Positions 1 through 10,506 of a stretch of 64,000 nucleotides of DNA are shown here, piece after piece. The stretch lies in NCBI GenBank assembly GCA_036172665.1, contig CM069872.1, forward strand, positions 20,687,001 through 20,751,000, given 5' to 3'. The DNA is from Prosopocoilus inquinatus (Eukaryota; Arthropoda; Insecta; Coleoptera; Lucanidae). The notes under the pieces are model-generated. The model had not been told where the DNA came from. It saw nothing but the letters and a program-made list of their open reading frames with translations, and made no database searches. The position numbers and the translations under genes were made by a program. Position 1 is the first letter of the stretch, and every line of letters begins with the position of its first letter.

Positions 1-188
1 AAGTACTTAGGTTTGTAGCACATTTTATATTTGCGCGAAGTTTATTGTAAAGCTTAATGCCATTATGAAAGGGCCCGGCGCAACATACTGCCAGACGATT
101 ACATGGTGTGTGTAGATTATTACTATTTCGCGTGTCATATTCATGTATAGAATGGTTGGTCGGAAATTTTGAAATATTTTGTCTAATA
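1..188 (-). pseudogene. LINE-A ORF2, C-terminal end (distal fragment)
   Basis: Reading the minus strand from 188 towards 1 gives a frame with HEYDTRNSNNLH followed by GIKLYNKL. This is the conserved tail of Jockey/CR1-type non-LTR retrotransposon ORF2 proteins, downstream of the reverse transcriptase. The frame is open to the left window edge, so the true end is not visible. The rest of the same protein lies at 4292-5486. The mariner at 189-4289 separates them: removing it with one TA joins the two frames without a shift (LVVY|IRQN at the junction). What I see is frame continuity. That it is one element split by insertion is a strong inference. Confidence 0.75.
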
Positions 189-493
189 CCGTGCCTTCAA
201 TTGAATTCCTCATTAAAGTGGGCTATGATTTCACTGTTTTTTTCTCCTAATGGCTGGTTTACACGTGAAAGCAACTTGCGACAGTACTTCCGATAGTAAC
301 TTGCGCAATCGTTTACACGAAGAGCAAAAATATGAGCAAATAATGTCGGAAAATCCTATCTGGAGAGTAGTGTCCAGCAAGTAATTATACTGATGTTTAC
401 ACGGTAAAGTTTTCAACAAGATGTTGAAATGTTTCAACAAGATCTGCACCGTGATTTTTGCTTGCCACACTAGGTTTGCGTGCAGGTGTAGAT

Positions 494-2367
494 ATGTCAC
501 GCACAAAAAGACTTGCAGCAGCTGTTGCTGTGGCATTAATAATAACTAGAAAAAGAAGGATTATTAAGAAGAAGCGTATATGGGTAAGAAATTGGATTGC
601 CCGAAGAGCAACTCTTGGTGCTCATGCACAGTTACTACAAGAACTTAGAAATGAAGATCCTAAACAGTTCAAAAATTTTTTGCGCATGTCAGAGGAAGAT
701 TTTAATTTACTATTAAGTTTAATTCATGATAGAATAATGAAAGTGGATACCAATATGCGCGAGTCTATTAAACCACAGGAAAGGTTAGCTTTAACACTAA
801 GGTTTTTGGCTTCAGGTAAGTTTATTTTATGTCATATAAACTAAAACACATAATTCTAGATAAAGATAAATAAAAAATTGTTTCTTCTCGACCCCACTTG
901 TGTAAAAAAAATTTTGTTTTTTTATGTGCAGGTGACTCGTATCATTCTCTTATGTATCTGTTTCGAATCCCTGTATGTACGATTGCAGCGATAGTTGTTG
1001 AATGCTGCAAGGCTCTGGCTGCAGTTCTACAAAAAAAATATTTTAAGGTAAATCTCCTTATAATTTTACTTTCAGAAAATTACCTGTTTGTGGAGAAAGC
1101 AAGTATACAGACGTAGATGGTTGGTTCTTGTTGTGAAGGACTTGCAAATCTGTAAATTGTTGATGGTGGGATGCTTCTTCAAAATATGTTGACTGACTGG
1201 ATGATGTTTGTGATTGCAACGATTGGCGTGAGTCGCACCGATCATTATCGTCAAGCTCGAATATTTCTAATAAAGCCTGTTGAATTTTTCTTTTCAAACG
1301 GCGTCTATTTGCTTCGGATTTCATAGACCTAAGCTCTGCTGCTATATAGTCTCCAAATATTTGAAACTCATCATGTGGTTTATTCAATTCGTCCATTGCT
1401 TTTTTTAAAACTCTATCCTCATTATCATTATAATTAGACTTTCTCTTCTTTGCTTTTTTTTCTGAGTTTGGTGATTTAGCACTTAGATCATTATTGCCTT
1501 CACTATTATCTGGTCCAACCTAAAATTTTAAAACATGATTTCTAGGTACCCACTACAGAAGAAGAATGGCTACTACACGCAAAGCAATTTGAAGAGCGAT
1601 GGAACTTCCCACACTGTGTGGGAGCGTTAGATGGCAAGCACATAACCATGCAAGCACCACCAGACAGTGGGAGTCATTACTATAACTACAAAGGTACATA
1701 TAGTATAGTTCTAATGGCACTTGTTGATGCACAATATAAAATTATTTATGCTAATATTGGAAGCAACGGAAGGGTATCCGATGGAGGGGTATTTAATGAT
1801 TGTGCCCTGTCATCAGCTCTGGAGGAAAACTCATTGCGTTTGCCGAACTCAGAACCATTACCTGGGCGTACCAAGAAAGTGCCATATGTAGTCGTGGCGG
1901 ATGATGCTTTTGCTTTGAAGCCTTATTTAATGAAACCTTATCCGTTCAGAAACCAGCCAGGTGTTCATCGTGTATTTAACTATCGGCTTTCAAGGGCAAG
2001 ACGTATAGTCGAAAACGTATTTGGCATTATGGCCAACCGATTTAGAATTCTAAGAAAACCTATAAATCTATTACCAGCAAAAGTTACTCTTATCGTGAAA
2101 ACCATATGCATGCTCCATAATTTTCTAATGTCCAGGGAGTCTTCAACACGCATTTATGCACCACCAGGAACATTTGACGCAGAGGATGACAGAGGAGTTG
2201 TAGCTGGAAGTTGGCGTAATGAAGAGCTCCCTAAAGTAAATATGCTAGCTTTGCAAGATCACAACGCGCACAATTACTCTGCTACTGCTAAAGAAATCCG
2301 AGAGGAATTTCGCGATTATTTTGTTTCACCAGAAGGGGAAGTTCCATGGCAATACAAGCATATTTAA
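494..2367 (+). CDS. Harbinger-1 transposase (HARBI1-like DDE nuclease), three exons
   Basis: Predicted exons are 494-815, 932-1047 and 1546-2367, all with GT-AG boundaries and matching phase, giving about 419 aa, normal for the family. The likely start is the ATG at 494 (MSRTKRLAAA); an upstream in-frame ATG at 458 is possible. The N-terminal part resembles the HARBI1 helical region (EDFNLLLSLI, RLALTLRFLASG). The DDE triad is visible in exon 3 as GALDGKHI, VVADDAF and RIVENVFGIMANRF. No stop or frameshift is seen, so the protein may be functional. It would cut and paste the element together with the minus-strand MADF protein. Exon coordinates are inferred from splice signals, not from RNA. 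Confidence 0.85.
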
Positions 2368-2792
2368 ATTTTGTATACCAATTATTGAAAATATTAAACA
2401 ACATTTAAATTTTAAATAAGTTTTTTACTTACCAAATTATCCTCGGTTTCTGTTGTAGTAATATCACTAACAAGAAACTTGAGCGCTTCAAAATAGTCCC
2501 ATGTGCTTTTGTATATTTCGTCCGTCCCTGTGCCGGTTTTTCGTTTTTGAATTTTTTTAAATTCCTGATTTTCTTGTGTTCTTAAATTATGTAGCTTTCT
2601 CTGAATTTCTCCATTTGTAGTTTGAAATTTTTCTGCAATTATTTTAAGGGCTTTGTCTTTCTTGACTCTGTCCCTATAAATTTTGGATTTGATATTCCAC
2701 AATTCGGGGAATTGTTCGTACATTTCGATCAAAGCAAACGTTTCATCTTTTGACCAGGATCGTTTATTATTAGAATTTTTATCAACATCCAT
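1058..2792 (-). CDS. Harbinger-1 accessory MADF/BESS-type DNA-binding protein, two exons
   Basis: Predicted exon 1 is 2792-2433 (120 codons) and exon 2 is 1519-1058 (153 codons plus stop). The GT donor is at 2432-2431 and the AG acceptor at 1521-1520, with matching phase, giving about 273 aa. Exon 1 holds a MADF/Myb-SANT-like domain (SWSKDETFALIEMYEQFPELW, then a basic helix). Exon 2 is charged and carries a BESS-like segment around DEFQIFGDYIAAELRSM. Harbinger elements commonly encode such a partner to bind element DNA and help nuclear import of the transposase. The intron (1520-2432) contains the whole of transposase exon 3, and exon 2 lies inside transposase intron 2. Confidence 0.78.
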
Positions 2793-3224
2793 TTTTGTAA
2801 CTGTTCATTATCTATAATTATAAAAAATTAAAAGTCAACTTGCACGCTAATTGAAAACTTTCCGTCATAACTTCCAGACTGATTTGAAATAAATAGCTAA
2901 TTGCTAGAGCGCTTTAGCAATACGTTTAGACGAGCAAGTTCTGACTTGCTGGCAACGCTCTCCGCAAATTATAAAACTTGCCGTGAGAGTACTTTCGGCG
3001 ACCGTTTATACAAGCAAATACTGCTGGATAGTACTCTCAGATAGTAAATTGCGACAATTTACTTGCTCATGTAAACCAGCCATAAGATTTGCGGCACTGA
3101 TAGCTGTTCAATTATTTAATTAAACAAATGTCAAATTGACACTTTGTATTTTCAATTAATTCAAAATGTTAGCAGAAAATATTTATTGTTGAAAGTTATT
3201 TTCGACAGCAGTTTCCTAATTTTG

Positions 3225-4153
3225 CTATTACTTATGAACATCTAGTCAAACATATCCATGCTTGTGTTTTTAAATTTCGTGAAACAGGATCACTTGGTCG
3301 CAAAACAGGGAGCGGAGCAGCTAAGAAAAGGACTGCAGCCTGCATTGAAGATGTTCGGGATCGAATGCAACACTCTCCCAAGAAATCTATTGCGAAACTT
3401 TCACAGGAAGTTCAGCTATCAGTGGGAACATGTCACACTATTCTTAAAAAAGACTTAAAGCTTTATCCACATAAGATTCAAGCAGTCCACGAACTCAGGC
3501 CAGTAGATTTTCACAGAAGAACAGAATATTGTCAGTGGTTTCTTGATAACTTAAACAACGACGACATTCTTGACAAGTGTGTCTTTTCCTATGAGGCCTG
3601 GTTTCATCTTTCAGGGTATTTAAATAAACAGAATATGAGAATATGGTCAGCAGAAAATCCCCATGAATTTGTGGAAACTCCATTACATCCATTAAAAATT
3701 GGTGTTTGGCTAGCATTGTCAAGAAGGTGTATCATCGGACCAATATTTTTTAACGACTTTTCAGTAACTGCTGAAAGCTACCGAAATTAGAACCTTTCAT
3801 TAATGAACAACATGATGATGAACTTACAGAAGGGTTTTTTCCGCAAAACAATGCTACTGCCTACACAGCTCATCAAACAATGACTTTCCTGCAGCAGTTT
3901 TTCGATAATCGGATTGTGAATTTTCCTGCAAGGTCTTCGGATCTCACAATTATGGATTACTTCATTTATCCGCACATGAAAAAAACAGTTTTTAGAACTA
4001 CGCGTCACATAATCGAAGAACTTCGTGCGGGCATTACAGATGTGTGGTGCTAACATAACCCCCGAACACTTAGCAAACGGGTTTGAAAACATGAAACGCA
4101 GAGTACGCTTATGTATTCAAGCTGAAGGAGAGCACTTTGAGCATCTACTTTAA
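3225..4153 (+). pseudogene. mariner transposase, degenerate
   Basis: The plus strand encodes helix-turn-helix-like sequence (KFRETGSLGRKTGSG near 3270) followed by a DDE core resembling insect mariner transposases of the NKQNxRIW type (LSGYLNKQNMRIW, near 3610). The frame breaks by about 3790 and resumes to a stop at 4151-4153. Catalytic positions are damaged: the usual DEA at the first acidic motif reads YEA, and the second acidic motif reads QNNATAYTA. The third region (SSDLTIMDYF) is recognisable. This copy cannot encode an active enzyme; mobilisation would have to be in trans. Confidence 0.8.
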
Positions 4154-4291
4154 ACTTTAATGAAGTGTTTTTATTTGATGTTATGATCAGTACTGACAGT
4201 TAATGACAACTGTTTTCTCTAGAATTGTGTCGCCAACTTCATAAAAAAATCACAGCTTACTTTAATGAGGAATTCAATTGAAGGCACGGTA

Positions 4292-5486
4292 TAAACTACC
4301 AAGTTAAATATGTAAAGACACGGCAAAGTTAGTATTTTTGTTTTAGAAATTAACGGTTTACAGTGAGCGTTATATTTTTCGCCGCCGATAATACGGATGG
4401 CTTTTTTTTGGAAGACAATTTTTGTATGTCAACTCTGGATGAAGATCCCCAGAAAATAATCCCATATGATATGACAGATCGAAAAACATCGAAATAGGCA
4501 AGACGCAAAAACATGTATATTAACTAGTCCATATAATCTTCTCAGTAGGAAGCAAACTGAGCTCATTTTGGAACATAAGTGTTCAATGTGTTTATTTATT
4601 CCAGGTCAACTTCTCGTTCATGTAGATACCTAAAAATTTTATATTTTGCATCTGTTGTATGGATTTTCCCGGTATTTTAATTAAGAGGCTACTGCAGACA
4701 TTAATGTTTTTAGTTATAATATTGATAAAATTTATTTTAAACGGATTCAAAACTAGTGCATTGTTACAACAATATAAATGCATCTCGTTAACAATGTTAT
4801 TTGTATTATGTATAAGAGTTTCGAGATCATTAGCGGCTGTTAACATTGTGGAGTCATCAGCATATAAAATGACTCTACCAGGCGTGGAAAGAGTTCTCGT
4901 CATATCGTTAACAAAAACGATAAACAATAATGGACCCAGCAATGATCCCTGCGACAAACCCACCGGATTATGTTTTTGTAATGACTGTGAATTCTCAATT
5001 TGTACATACTGAGTTCGATGACTCAAATATTCTGTTAGCCACGCTAATGCGGGTCCGCGGATACCGATATTGTTAAGTTTGTTTACAAGTAATGAGTGTT
5101 CGATAGTGTCAAAGGCCGTTGACAAGTCAAAAAAATAGCTGCAACTTTATTTTTATTATTCAAGGAATCTAGAATGAATTTGAGTGCATCGGAAATTGCT
5201 GTCAGAAAATTATTTTTTTCTAAGAAATTTGTAAGTCGATCACCAAAGGCAGATTCATATATCTTTGCAATACAGCATTGTAGGGCAATAAGCTGATAAT
5301 TGTCAGAGGTAGTTACTTCGCCTTTATTTTTGTAGACAGGTATTATTTTGGATTGTTTTAATAAAGATGGAAAATGTCCTTCAAACGATAGATCGATTAA
5401 ATATGATTGTAGAGTCGATATGGATTTATTAACTTTACTTAATATATAATACATTATATAATACATAATATAATACACGTCGCTTA
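4292..5486 (-). pseudogene. LINE-A ORF2, reverse transcriptase region
   Basis: Minus-strand reading from 5478 gives the N-terminal RT fingers (SKIIPVYKNKGEVTTSDNYQ). A one-base shift in a T run near 5130 follows, then the palm (STAFDTIEHSLL, GLSQGSLLGPLLFIVFVND, VILYADDSTML) and thumb (IKFLGIYMNEKLTW, ending 4592). Past 4592 more frames carry the typical post-RT region (AIRIIGG, ILTLPCLYIFNLVVY) up to the mariner boundary. The catalytic YADD is intact but shifts and stops make it a pseudogene. No endonuclease domain is visible beyond about 5486, where short ATA-rich repeats occur, so the copy is probably 5' truncated. Family: Jockey/CR1-like. Confidence 0.8.
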
Positions 5487-6282
5487 ATTCTTTTAGTAAA
5501 TTCTGAGTTCATTAGCGTACCAAGGTTAACTATATTTAATATTGTGGCCTGTTTACCTTTTTTATCAACCTATAAAGGGTTATACAGGTGCGAACGGCAC
5601 TCAGCCTTTTATGGGAGAGCAAAAGTCGAGGATTCAATAAATTAAATATTCCAATATGAAGCTGAACAAAACAGAAGTTATATTTTAACATAAATTTTGA
5701 AATTTGAGCGCCACCAAATTTTTTATTATTATTAATAAAGGGATAACAAAAGAGCAAACAAAAGAAAATTTGGAAACCCACCAAAAATGCAAAAATGTTG
5801 AATTGAAACGAAATAAATAGAAGAACGTCCAAAAATATAGAAATATATTTAATAAAGTTGTTAAACCAAAACAATGGGAGATAAATGTGCAATTTAGATT
5901 ATTTAAGTAAGAAATTTGTAGTTGCATTAAAGTTGATAATAAATATGACTGAATACGTTATTATAAATTGACAGTTTGATAAGTAGCACGATATTGAATT
6001 CAATTTCGTTTCACATTGATAATACATAGAAATAGTTTTCTTTAAATGGTAGCCCTAAAGGCAAATTAATTCTCAACTGAGTAATTAAATATTAAATGAC
6101 CAAAATATTATTAATTATGTTGAATATAATTTATTAGTAAAAATATGAATTATTATGTAAACAAAGTACGTTAACTAAATCGTAACAAAACTTTACACTA
6201 GTAAGTAGATTAATATTAAACCAAGAAAAATTGTTATGTAAATATTTACGATATTTTATGTGTGATGAAATCCTGAAGGGTA
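5487..6282. other. AT-rich non-coding interval
   Basis: I see no recognisable gene. The stretch is very AT-rich with short open frames lacking motifs. It ends at the copia target duplication GGGTA (6278-6282). Confidence 0.5.
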
Positions 6283-6488
6283 TGTTGAGTTTATAATCAT
6301 TTAATCAGTCATTCAATATTGTTTGAGTATTGTAAATACATACTTAATCAAGTTAGTTTATGTCATATTTTTTTTTAATATGTATCGTCTAGTCTATGCA
6401 TCAAGCTTTAATTTGTAATTGCAAAATTTTGAAAAAGTTCTTGCAATAAATACATTGAAGTAAGTGTTATCGTCACTGCCAACCAACA
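6283..6488 (+). repeat. Copia-1 5' LTR
   Basis: 206 bp starting TGTTGAGTTTATAATC and ending CCAACCAACA. It contains an AATAAA (within GCAATAAATACATTG) near its 3' side, likely the polyadenylation signal. It is identical to the 3' LTR except for A versus G at offset 129. Confidence 0.93.
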
Positions 6489-6505
6489 GGTTATGGGCCC
6501 AGATA
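6489..6505 (+). other. Copia-1 primer-binding site
   Basis: GGTTATGGGCCCAG starts directly after the LTR. This matches the primer-binding site of Drosophila copia, which is primed by an internal part of initiator tRNA-Met rather than a tRNA 3' end. The match is from memory of the family. Confidence 0.75.
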
Positions 6506-6636
6506 CAAGGTTTGCCTCAAATTAAGAAAATAGTGTACGAAAAAGTATATTTAAAAAACGTCAACGCGGTTGCAACGTGGAGTGTCAACGAAACAAAATT
6601 TACTTTGAACTTTGTAAATTGCTTTACTCGGTAAAA

Positions 6637-9600
6637 ATGAGTGACAATCACAATTTTCAAGTAAGTTTCGAGAAACTCGAAGGAAGATCCAATTATGCAA
6701 ACTGGAAATTTGGGATGAAAATGGCTTTAATACATGACAATTTGTGGCAATGCATAGAAGGCGATGACAGTAAACTATCGACAGACGAACGATTTCGGAA
6801 GGAGCAGAAAGCATTAGCAAAAATATGCTTGATGATTAAACCTTGTGCCTACCCGTTCGTAAGGGATTGTAAAACAGCTAAAGAAGCATGGGAAAATTTA
6901 CAAAAAGTGTATGATGACAGAGGTCTCACCAGGCGATTAACGTTAATGCGTCGTATTGCCAGTATAAAATTGGTGAATTTTGCAAATATGGACCAGTATG
7001 TCAGTGAAATCATTGCAGTGTCGCAGCGATTAGCAGATATGGAAGCAGGTTTGGACGATGAATTTGTGGCAGTTATCATGCTAAGTTGTCTAACGTCTGC
7101 ATATGATCCTATGGTCATGGCTATTGAAAGCAGCGGTCAAAAAATAACAAGTGATTTTGTGAAGTCAAAACTTTTACAAGAACACAAAGAAAATATTGAA
7201 GCTTTACCATCTACCAGCAGCGAATCAGCATTGCATGTCAAAAAGCATCCGCAAAACAAAAAGAAAATGGTTTGTTACAAGTGTGGGCAACCAGGTCATT
7301 TTAAGAATGTATGTCCCATGAATAAATTAAAGGAGAAAAACAAAACAGTCATAAGTCCTTTCAAGCCTAATAATAATAAAGCTTTGCATATTTGCCTGAA
7401 TGCAAATGTAGATAAATCAGAGGAATGGATTGTCGATTCTGGTGCAACAGCACATATGACTTGTAGAAAGGATTGGCTATGTAACTTCTCCAGAAAAGAT
7501 TTAAAAGTAACTGTAGCGAACAATGCAAGCATAAATAGTGATGGTGTTGGTAATGTAAAAATAATTACGCGTGGTGGAGAAAATGAGGTGATGAATGTGC
7601 TTCATGTACCTTCACTGAAGACAAACTTATTGTCTGTCGAACAAATGGTGCAAAAAGGTCTCACTGTCATTTTTAATCAATATGGATGTAAAGTTCTTGA
7701 TGATAAAAATTGTAATATCAATGGAACTACAATCATCGAAGGTATTCGTCAAGATGGGCTATTTAAAATTAGCACAAAAAATGATGAAGCCTGTTATTCA
7801 GCAAACACTAACAGTCAGGATGACATAATTTGGCACTTAAGATTAGGACATTTAAACCGTGTTAGTATGAATTTACTTAAAAATGGTTTAGCAGAAGGTG
7901 TTAAATTTTCTAATGCAAAATCAGAACCTTGCATAGCATGCATTGAAGGAAAGCAAGCAAGATTACCCTTCAAGAAAAATAAAAACAGAAGAGCAGAAGG
8001 CGTTCTAGATATAGTTCACTCAGATTTGTGTGGACCAATGCCCTGTGCGTCTTGGAATGATGCAAAGTACGTACTTACCTTTATTGATGATTTTACTCGA
8101 AAAATATTCGTATATTTTATAAGCAGTAAAGATAATGTCAAAGATATTTTCCCAGAATTTGTGAGTAAAGTAGAAAGAGAGACAGAAAGAAAAGTAAAAT
8201 GTCTTAAATCTGATAACGGCGGAGAGTACGCAAACAGAGTCATGGAAGAATACATGAAGTCAAAGGGTATAAAGCATCAAACTACTGTGCCATATAACCC
8301 TGAACAAAACGGTATTGCAGAAAGGACCAATAGAACCTTAACTGAAATGGCGAGAAGTATGATCAAGGAATCTGGTTGTGATGAAAGAATGTGGGCAGAA
8401 GCTGTAAATACTGCGGCTTATCTCAAGAATCGTTCTCCCCATAAGGCAATTCCTGGCAAAACACCTGAGGAGTTGTGGTCAGGAAGAAAGGTTAATTTGA
8501 GTCATTTGCGTATCTTCGGATGTATCTGTTACAATTATATTCCCGATCAGTTTAGAAGAAAATGGGATGCTAAAGGAAAACCATATATTTTTGTTGGATA
8601 TTGTGAAGATACAAAAGACTACAGGCTATTTAATCCAGAAAAACCGAAGGCAATAACAAAGGGAAGAAATGTCAGATTCATAGAAAACAAATTTTGGAAC
8701 AAAAAAGAAGATATTGCAAATAACAAGACTAATGTAATACCTATTAACCGAAACATTATTGATACTGAAGAAAACATATCAGATGGAATTGAATTTGAAG
8801 AGGATGCAAAAGACATGGTAGAACCAGAAGAGCCTGCTGAAGAAACAATTGACAGAAGTATCACTGAAGAAGGCACATTAAGAAGGTCACTCAGGCTGAA
8901 GAAATCAAAAGAGTATCCAGAATATGTAGTGTACATGGCAGAAGCAGACGACCCCATTGATGTCAAGGATGCACTGACACGTGACGATAGTGATGGGTGG
9001 AAAGCAGCCATGCAAAGTGAATTTCAGTCTTTAATGGATAATAAGGCATGGACTCTAGTGAAGAGGCCAGCAAATGAAAGTGTAGTTAAAAACAAGTGGG
9101 TGTTTAAGTTAAAAAGTTTGCCAGATGGTTCAATGAAACATAAGGCAAGATTGGTTGCTAAAGGATTTACACAAACATTTGGCCAAGATTACCATGAAAC
9201 TTTTTCCCCAGTCGTTAGAAATTCAACGTTAAGAATTCTGTTTGGAATAGCTGCAAAAATGAATTTAAATATTTTTCACTTTGATGTAGAGACAGCATTT
9301 CTTAACGGAAATTTAGAAGAACAGGTTTTTATGGAACAACCTGAAGGTTTCATAACTCCTGGAAATGAAAATAAAGTTTGTTTATTGCATAAAGCAATAT
9401 ATGGCCTTAAACAATCCTCCAGAGTTTGGAACGTGACGGTTGTTGAAACTTTATTAGATTTAGGTTTTAGTCAATCGAAGTACGAACCTTGCGTATTTAT
9501 TAGAAACAACGAAGACAAAATCGTTATTATTACAGTGTATGTTGATGATTTTTTAATATTCTGTAATAGTAACGCAGAGAAGCAAGTGTTAAGGAAACTA

Positions 9601-10491
9601 TTGTCAGAAAGATTTAAAGTTAAAGATTTAGGAGAGGCGAAACAATGTATTGGCATTAGTATTGAGAGATATGTTGATAAGAAGACAATTTCAATTCATC
9701 AGAAAAAATGCATTTTGTCATTACTGCGGAAATATAACATGCTTGATTGTAAACCCGCTAAAACACCATTGGAAGTTAATTTAAAATTAGAAAAATGTAA
9801 TGATGTAGATTTGTCACTTCCTTATCAAAAACTTGTAGGTGCATTGTTATATTTATCCGTCAATACTAGACCTGATATAACTTTTGCCGTTAATTTTATG
9901 AGTCAGTTTAATAATGGTTATAGTAAAGTTCATTGGAATCATCTTAAAAGAATTTTGAGATATTTGAAGGCTACTATTGACTTTAAACTTGTATTCAATG
10001 GTAATTTTAAATTTGAACTTACAGGTTTTGTAGACTCTGATTGGGCAAATGATCAAGATCGCAAATCTTACAGCGGTTTTGTGTACACGTTAAGTGGTAC
10101 AGCTGTTTATTGGGAAGCTAAGAAACAATCTTGTGTAGCTCTCTCCAGTACTGAAGCCGAATATATTGCTATGTCAGAAGCTTCAAAAGAAGCTGTATAC
10201 CTGAAAAGCTTCTTGAGTGAACTAGGTTTTGACGTTAAAATTGATTTGTACAACGACAATCAAAGTTCACAGAAATTAGTATATAATCCTATCTTTCATA
10301 ATAGAACTAAACATATTAGTGTCAGATATCATTTTATTAGGGACATTGTTGACAGAGGTGTAATTGCTGTTCATTATAAGTCAACAGATAAAATGATTGC
10401 TGACGTATTCACAAAAGGCTTAAGTTCTCCTAAACATTATTTTTGCGTGAATGGATTTGGATTACTTAAGAGCACTGTTAAATTTGAATGA
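6637..10491 (+). CDS. Copia-1 gag-pol polyprotein
   Basis: A single frame of about 1,284 aa from the ATG at 6637 (context taaaaATGag; an upstream in-frame ATG at 6577 would add 20 residues without motif support). Domains in order: UBN2-type gag; CCHC zinc knuckle CYKCGQPGHFKNVC; aspartic protease with DSGATAHM; integrase with the HHCC zinc region (HLRLGHLN, CIACIEGKQARLPF) and DDE core (FIDDFTRKIF, KSDNGGEYAN, PEQNGIAERTNRTL); reverse transcriptase (KARLVAKGFTQ, VETAFLNG, YVDDFLIF); RNase H (GFVDSDWAND, ALSSTEAEYIAM). Copia order, with integrase before RT, is clear. No stops or missing catalytic residues. Gag and pol share one frame, so the gag:pol ratio must be set by another route such as splicing, as in Drosophila copia. 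Confidence 0.96.
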   Translation: MSDNHNFQVSFEKLEGRSNYANWKFGMKMALIHDNLWQCIEGDDSKLSTDERFRKEQKALAKICLMIKPCAYPFVRDCKTAKEAWENLQKVYDDRGLTRRLTLMRRIASIKLVNFANMDQYVSEIIAVSQRLADMEAGLDDEFVAVIMLSCLTSAYDPMVMAIESSGQKITSDFVKSKLLQEHKENIEALPSTSSESALHVKKHPQNKKKMVCYKCGQPGHFKNVCPMNKLKEKNKTVISPFKPNNNKALHICLNANVDKSEEWIVDSGATAHMTCRKDWLCNFSRKDLKVTVANNASINSDGVGNVKIITRGGENEVMNVLHVPSLKTNLLSVEQMVQKGLTVIFNQYGCKVLDDKNCNINGTTIIEGIRQDGLFKISTKNDEACYSANTNSQDDIIWHLRLGHLNRVSMNLLKNGLAEGVKFSNAKSEPCIACIEGKQARLPFKKNKNRRAEGVLDIVHSDLCGPMPCASWNDAKYVLTFIDDFTRKIFVYFISSKDNVKDIFPEFVSKVERETERKVKCLKSDNGGEYANRVMEEYMKSKGIKHQTTVPYNPEQNGIAERTNRTLTEMARSMIKESGCDERMWAEAVNTAAYLKNRSPHKAIPGKTPEELWSGRKVNLSHLRIFGCICYNYIPDQFRRKWDAKGKPYIFVGYCEDTKDYRLFNPEKPKAITKGRNVRFIENKFWNKKEDIANNKTNVIPINRNIIDTEENISDGIEFEEDAKDMVEPEEPAEETIDRSITEEGTLRRSLRLKKSKEYPEYVVYMAEADDPIDVKDALTRDDSDGWKAAMQSEFQSLMDNKAWTLVKRPANESVVKNKWVFKLKSLPDGSMKHKARLVAKGFTQTFGQDYHETFSPVVRNSTLRILFGIAAKMNLNIFHFDVETAFLNGNLEEQVFMEQPEGFITPGNENKVCLLHKAIYGLKQSSRVWNVTVVETLLDLGFSQSKYEPCVFIRNNEDKIVIITVYVDDFLIFCNSNAEKQVLRKLLSERFKVKDLGEAKQCIGISIERYVDKKTISIHQKKCILSLLRKYNMLDCKPAKTPLEVNLKLEKCNDVDLSLPYQKLVGALLYLSVNTRPDITFAVNFMSQFNNGYSKVHWNHLKRILRYLKATIDFKLVFNGNFKFELTGFVDSDWANDQDRKSYSGFVYTLSGTAVYWEAKKQSCVALSSTEAEYIAMSEASKEAVYLKSFLSELGFDVKIDLYNDNQSSQKLVYNPIFHNRTKHISVRYHFIRDIVDRGVIAVHYKSTDKMIADVFTKGLSSPKHYFCVNGFGLLKSTVKFE

Positions 10492-10497
10492 CAGATT

Positions 10498-10506
10498 AAG
10501 GGGAAG
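10498..10506 (+). other. Copia-1 polypurine tract
   Basis: AAGGGGAAG lies immediately upstream of the 3' LTR and would prime plus-strand DNA synthesis. Confidence 0.8.

Larger units (their letters stand above)
251..3082 (+). mobile_element. Harbinger-1 (PIF/Harbinger), apparently complete
   Basis: The ends read TGGCTGGTTTACA at 251 and its inverse at 3070-3082. They are flanked by TAA at 248-250 and 3083-3085, the 3-bp TWA duplication typical of Harbinger. Subterminal inverted blocks (around 357-380 and 3022-3045, CTGG/CCAG-rich) extend the similarity imperfectly. The 2.83-kb element holds two spliced genes: a HARBI1-like transposase on plus and a MADF/BESS-type DNA-binding protein on minus. 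Both are open end to end when spliced at GT-AG sites. It sits inside the left arm of the mariner. Confidence 0.9.
189..4289 (+). mobile_element. mariner-like (Tc1/mariner) element with a nested Harbinger
   Basis: Terminal inverted repeats of about 42 bp begin CCGTGCCTTCAATTGAATTC at 189 and are mirrored at the right end (about 4247-4289). They are flanked by TA at 187-188 and 4290-4291, the expected mariner target duplication. Without the Harbinger at 251-3082 the element is about 1.27 kb, a normal mariner length. It carries a broken transposase at about 3225-4153. It inserted into LINE-A, whose reading frame resumes across the site. Insertion order is therefore LINE-A first, then mariner, then Harbinger. 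Confidence 0.85.

Noticed and set aside
8619..9011. Antisense open frames within copia gag-pol
   Set aside because: Shadow frames of the sense polyprotein, with no motifs.
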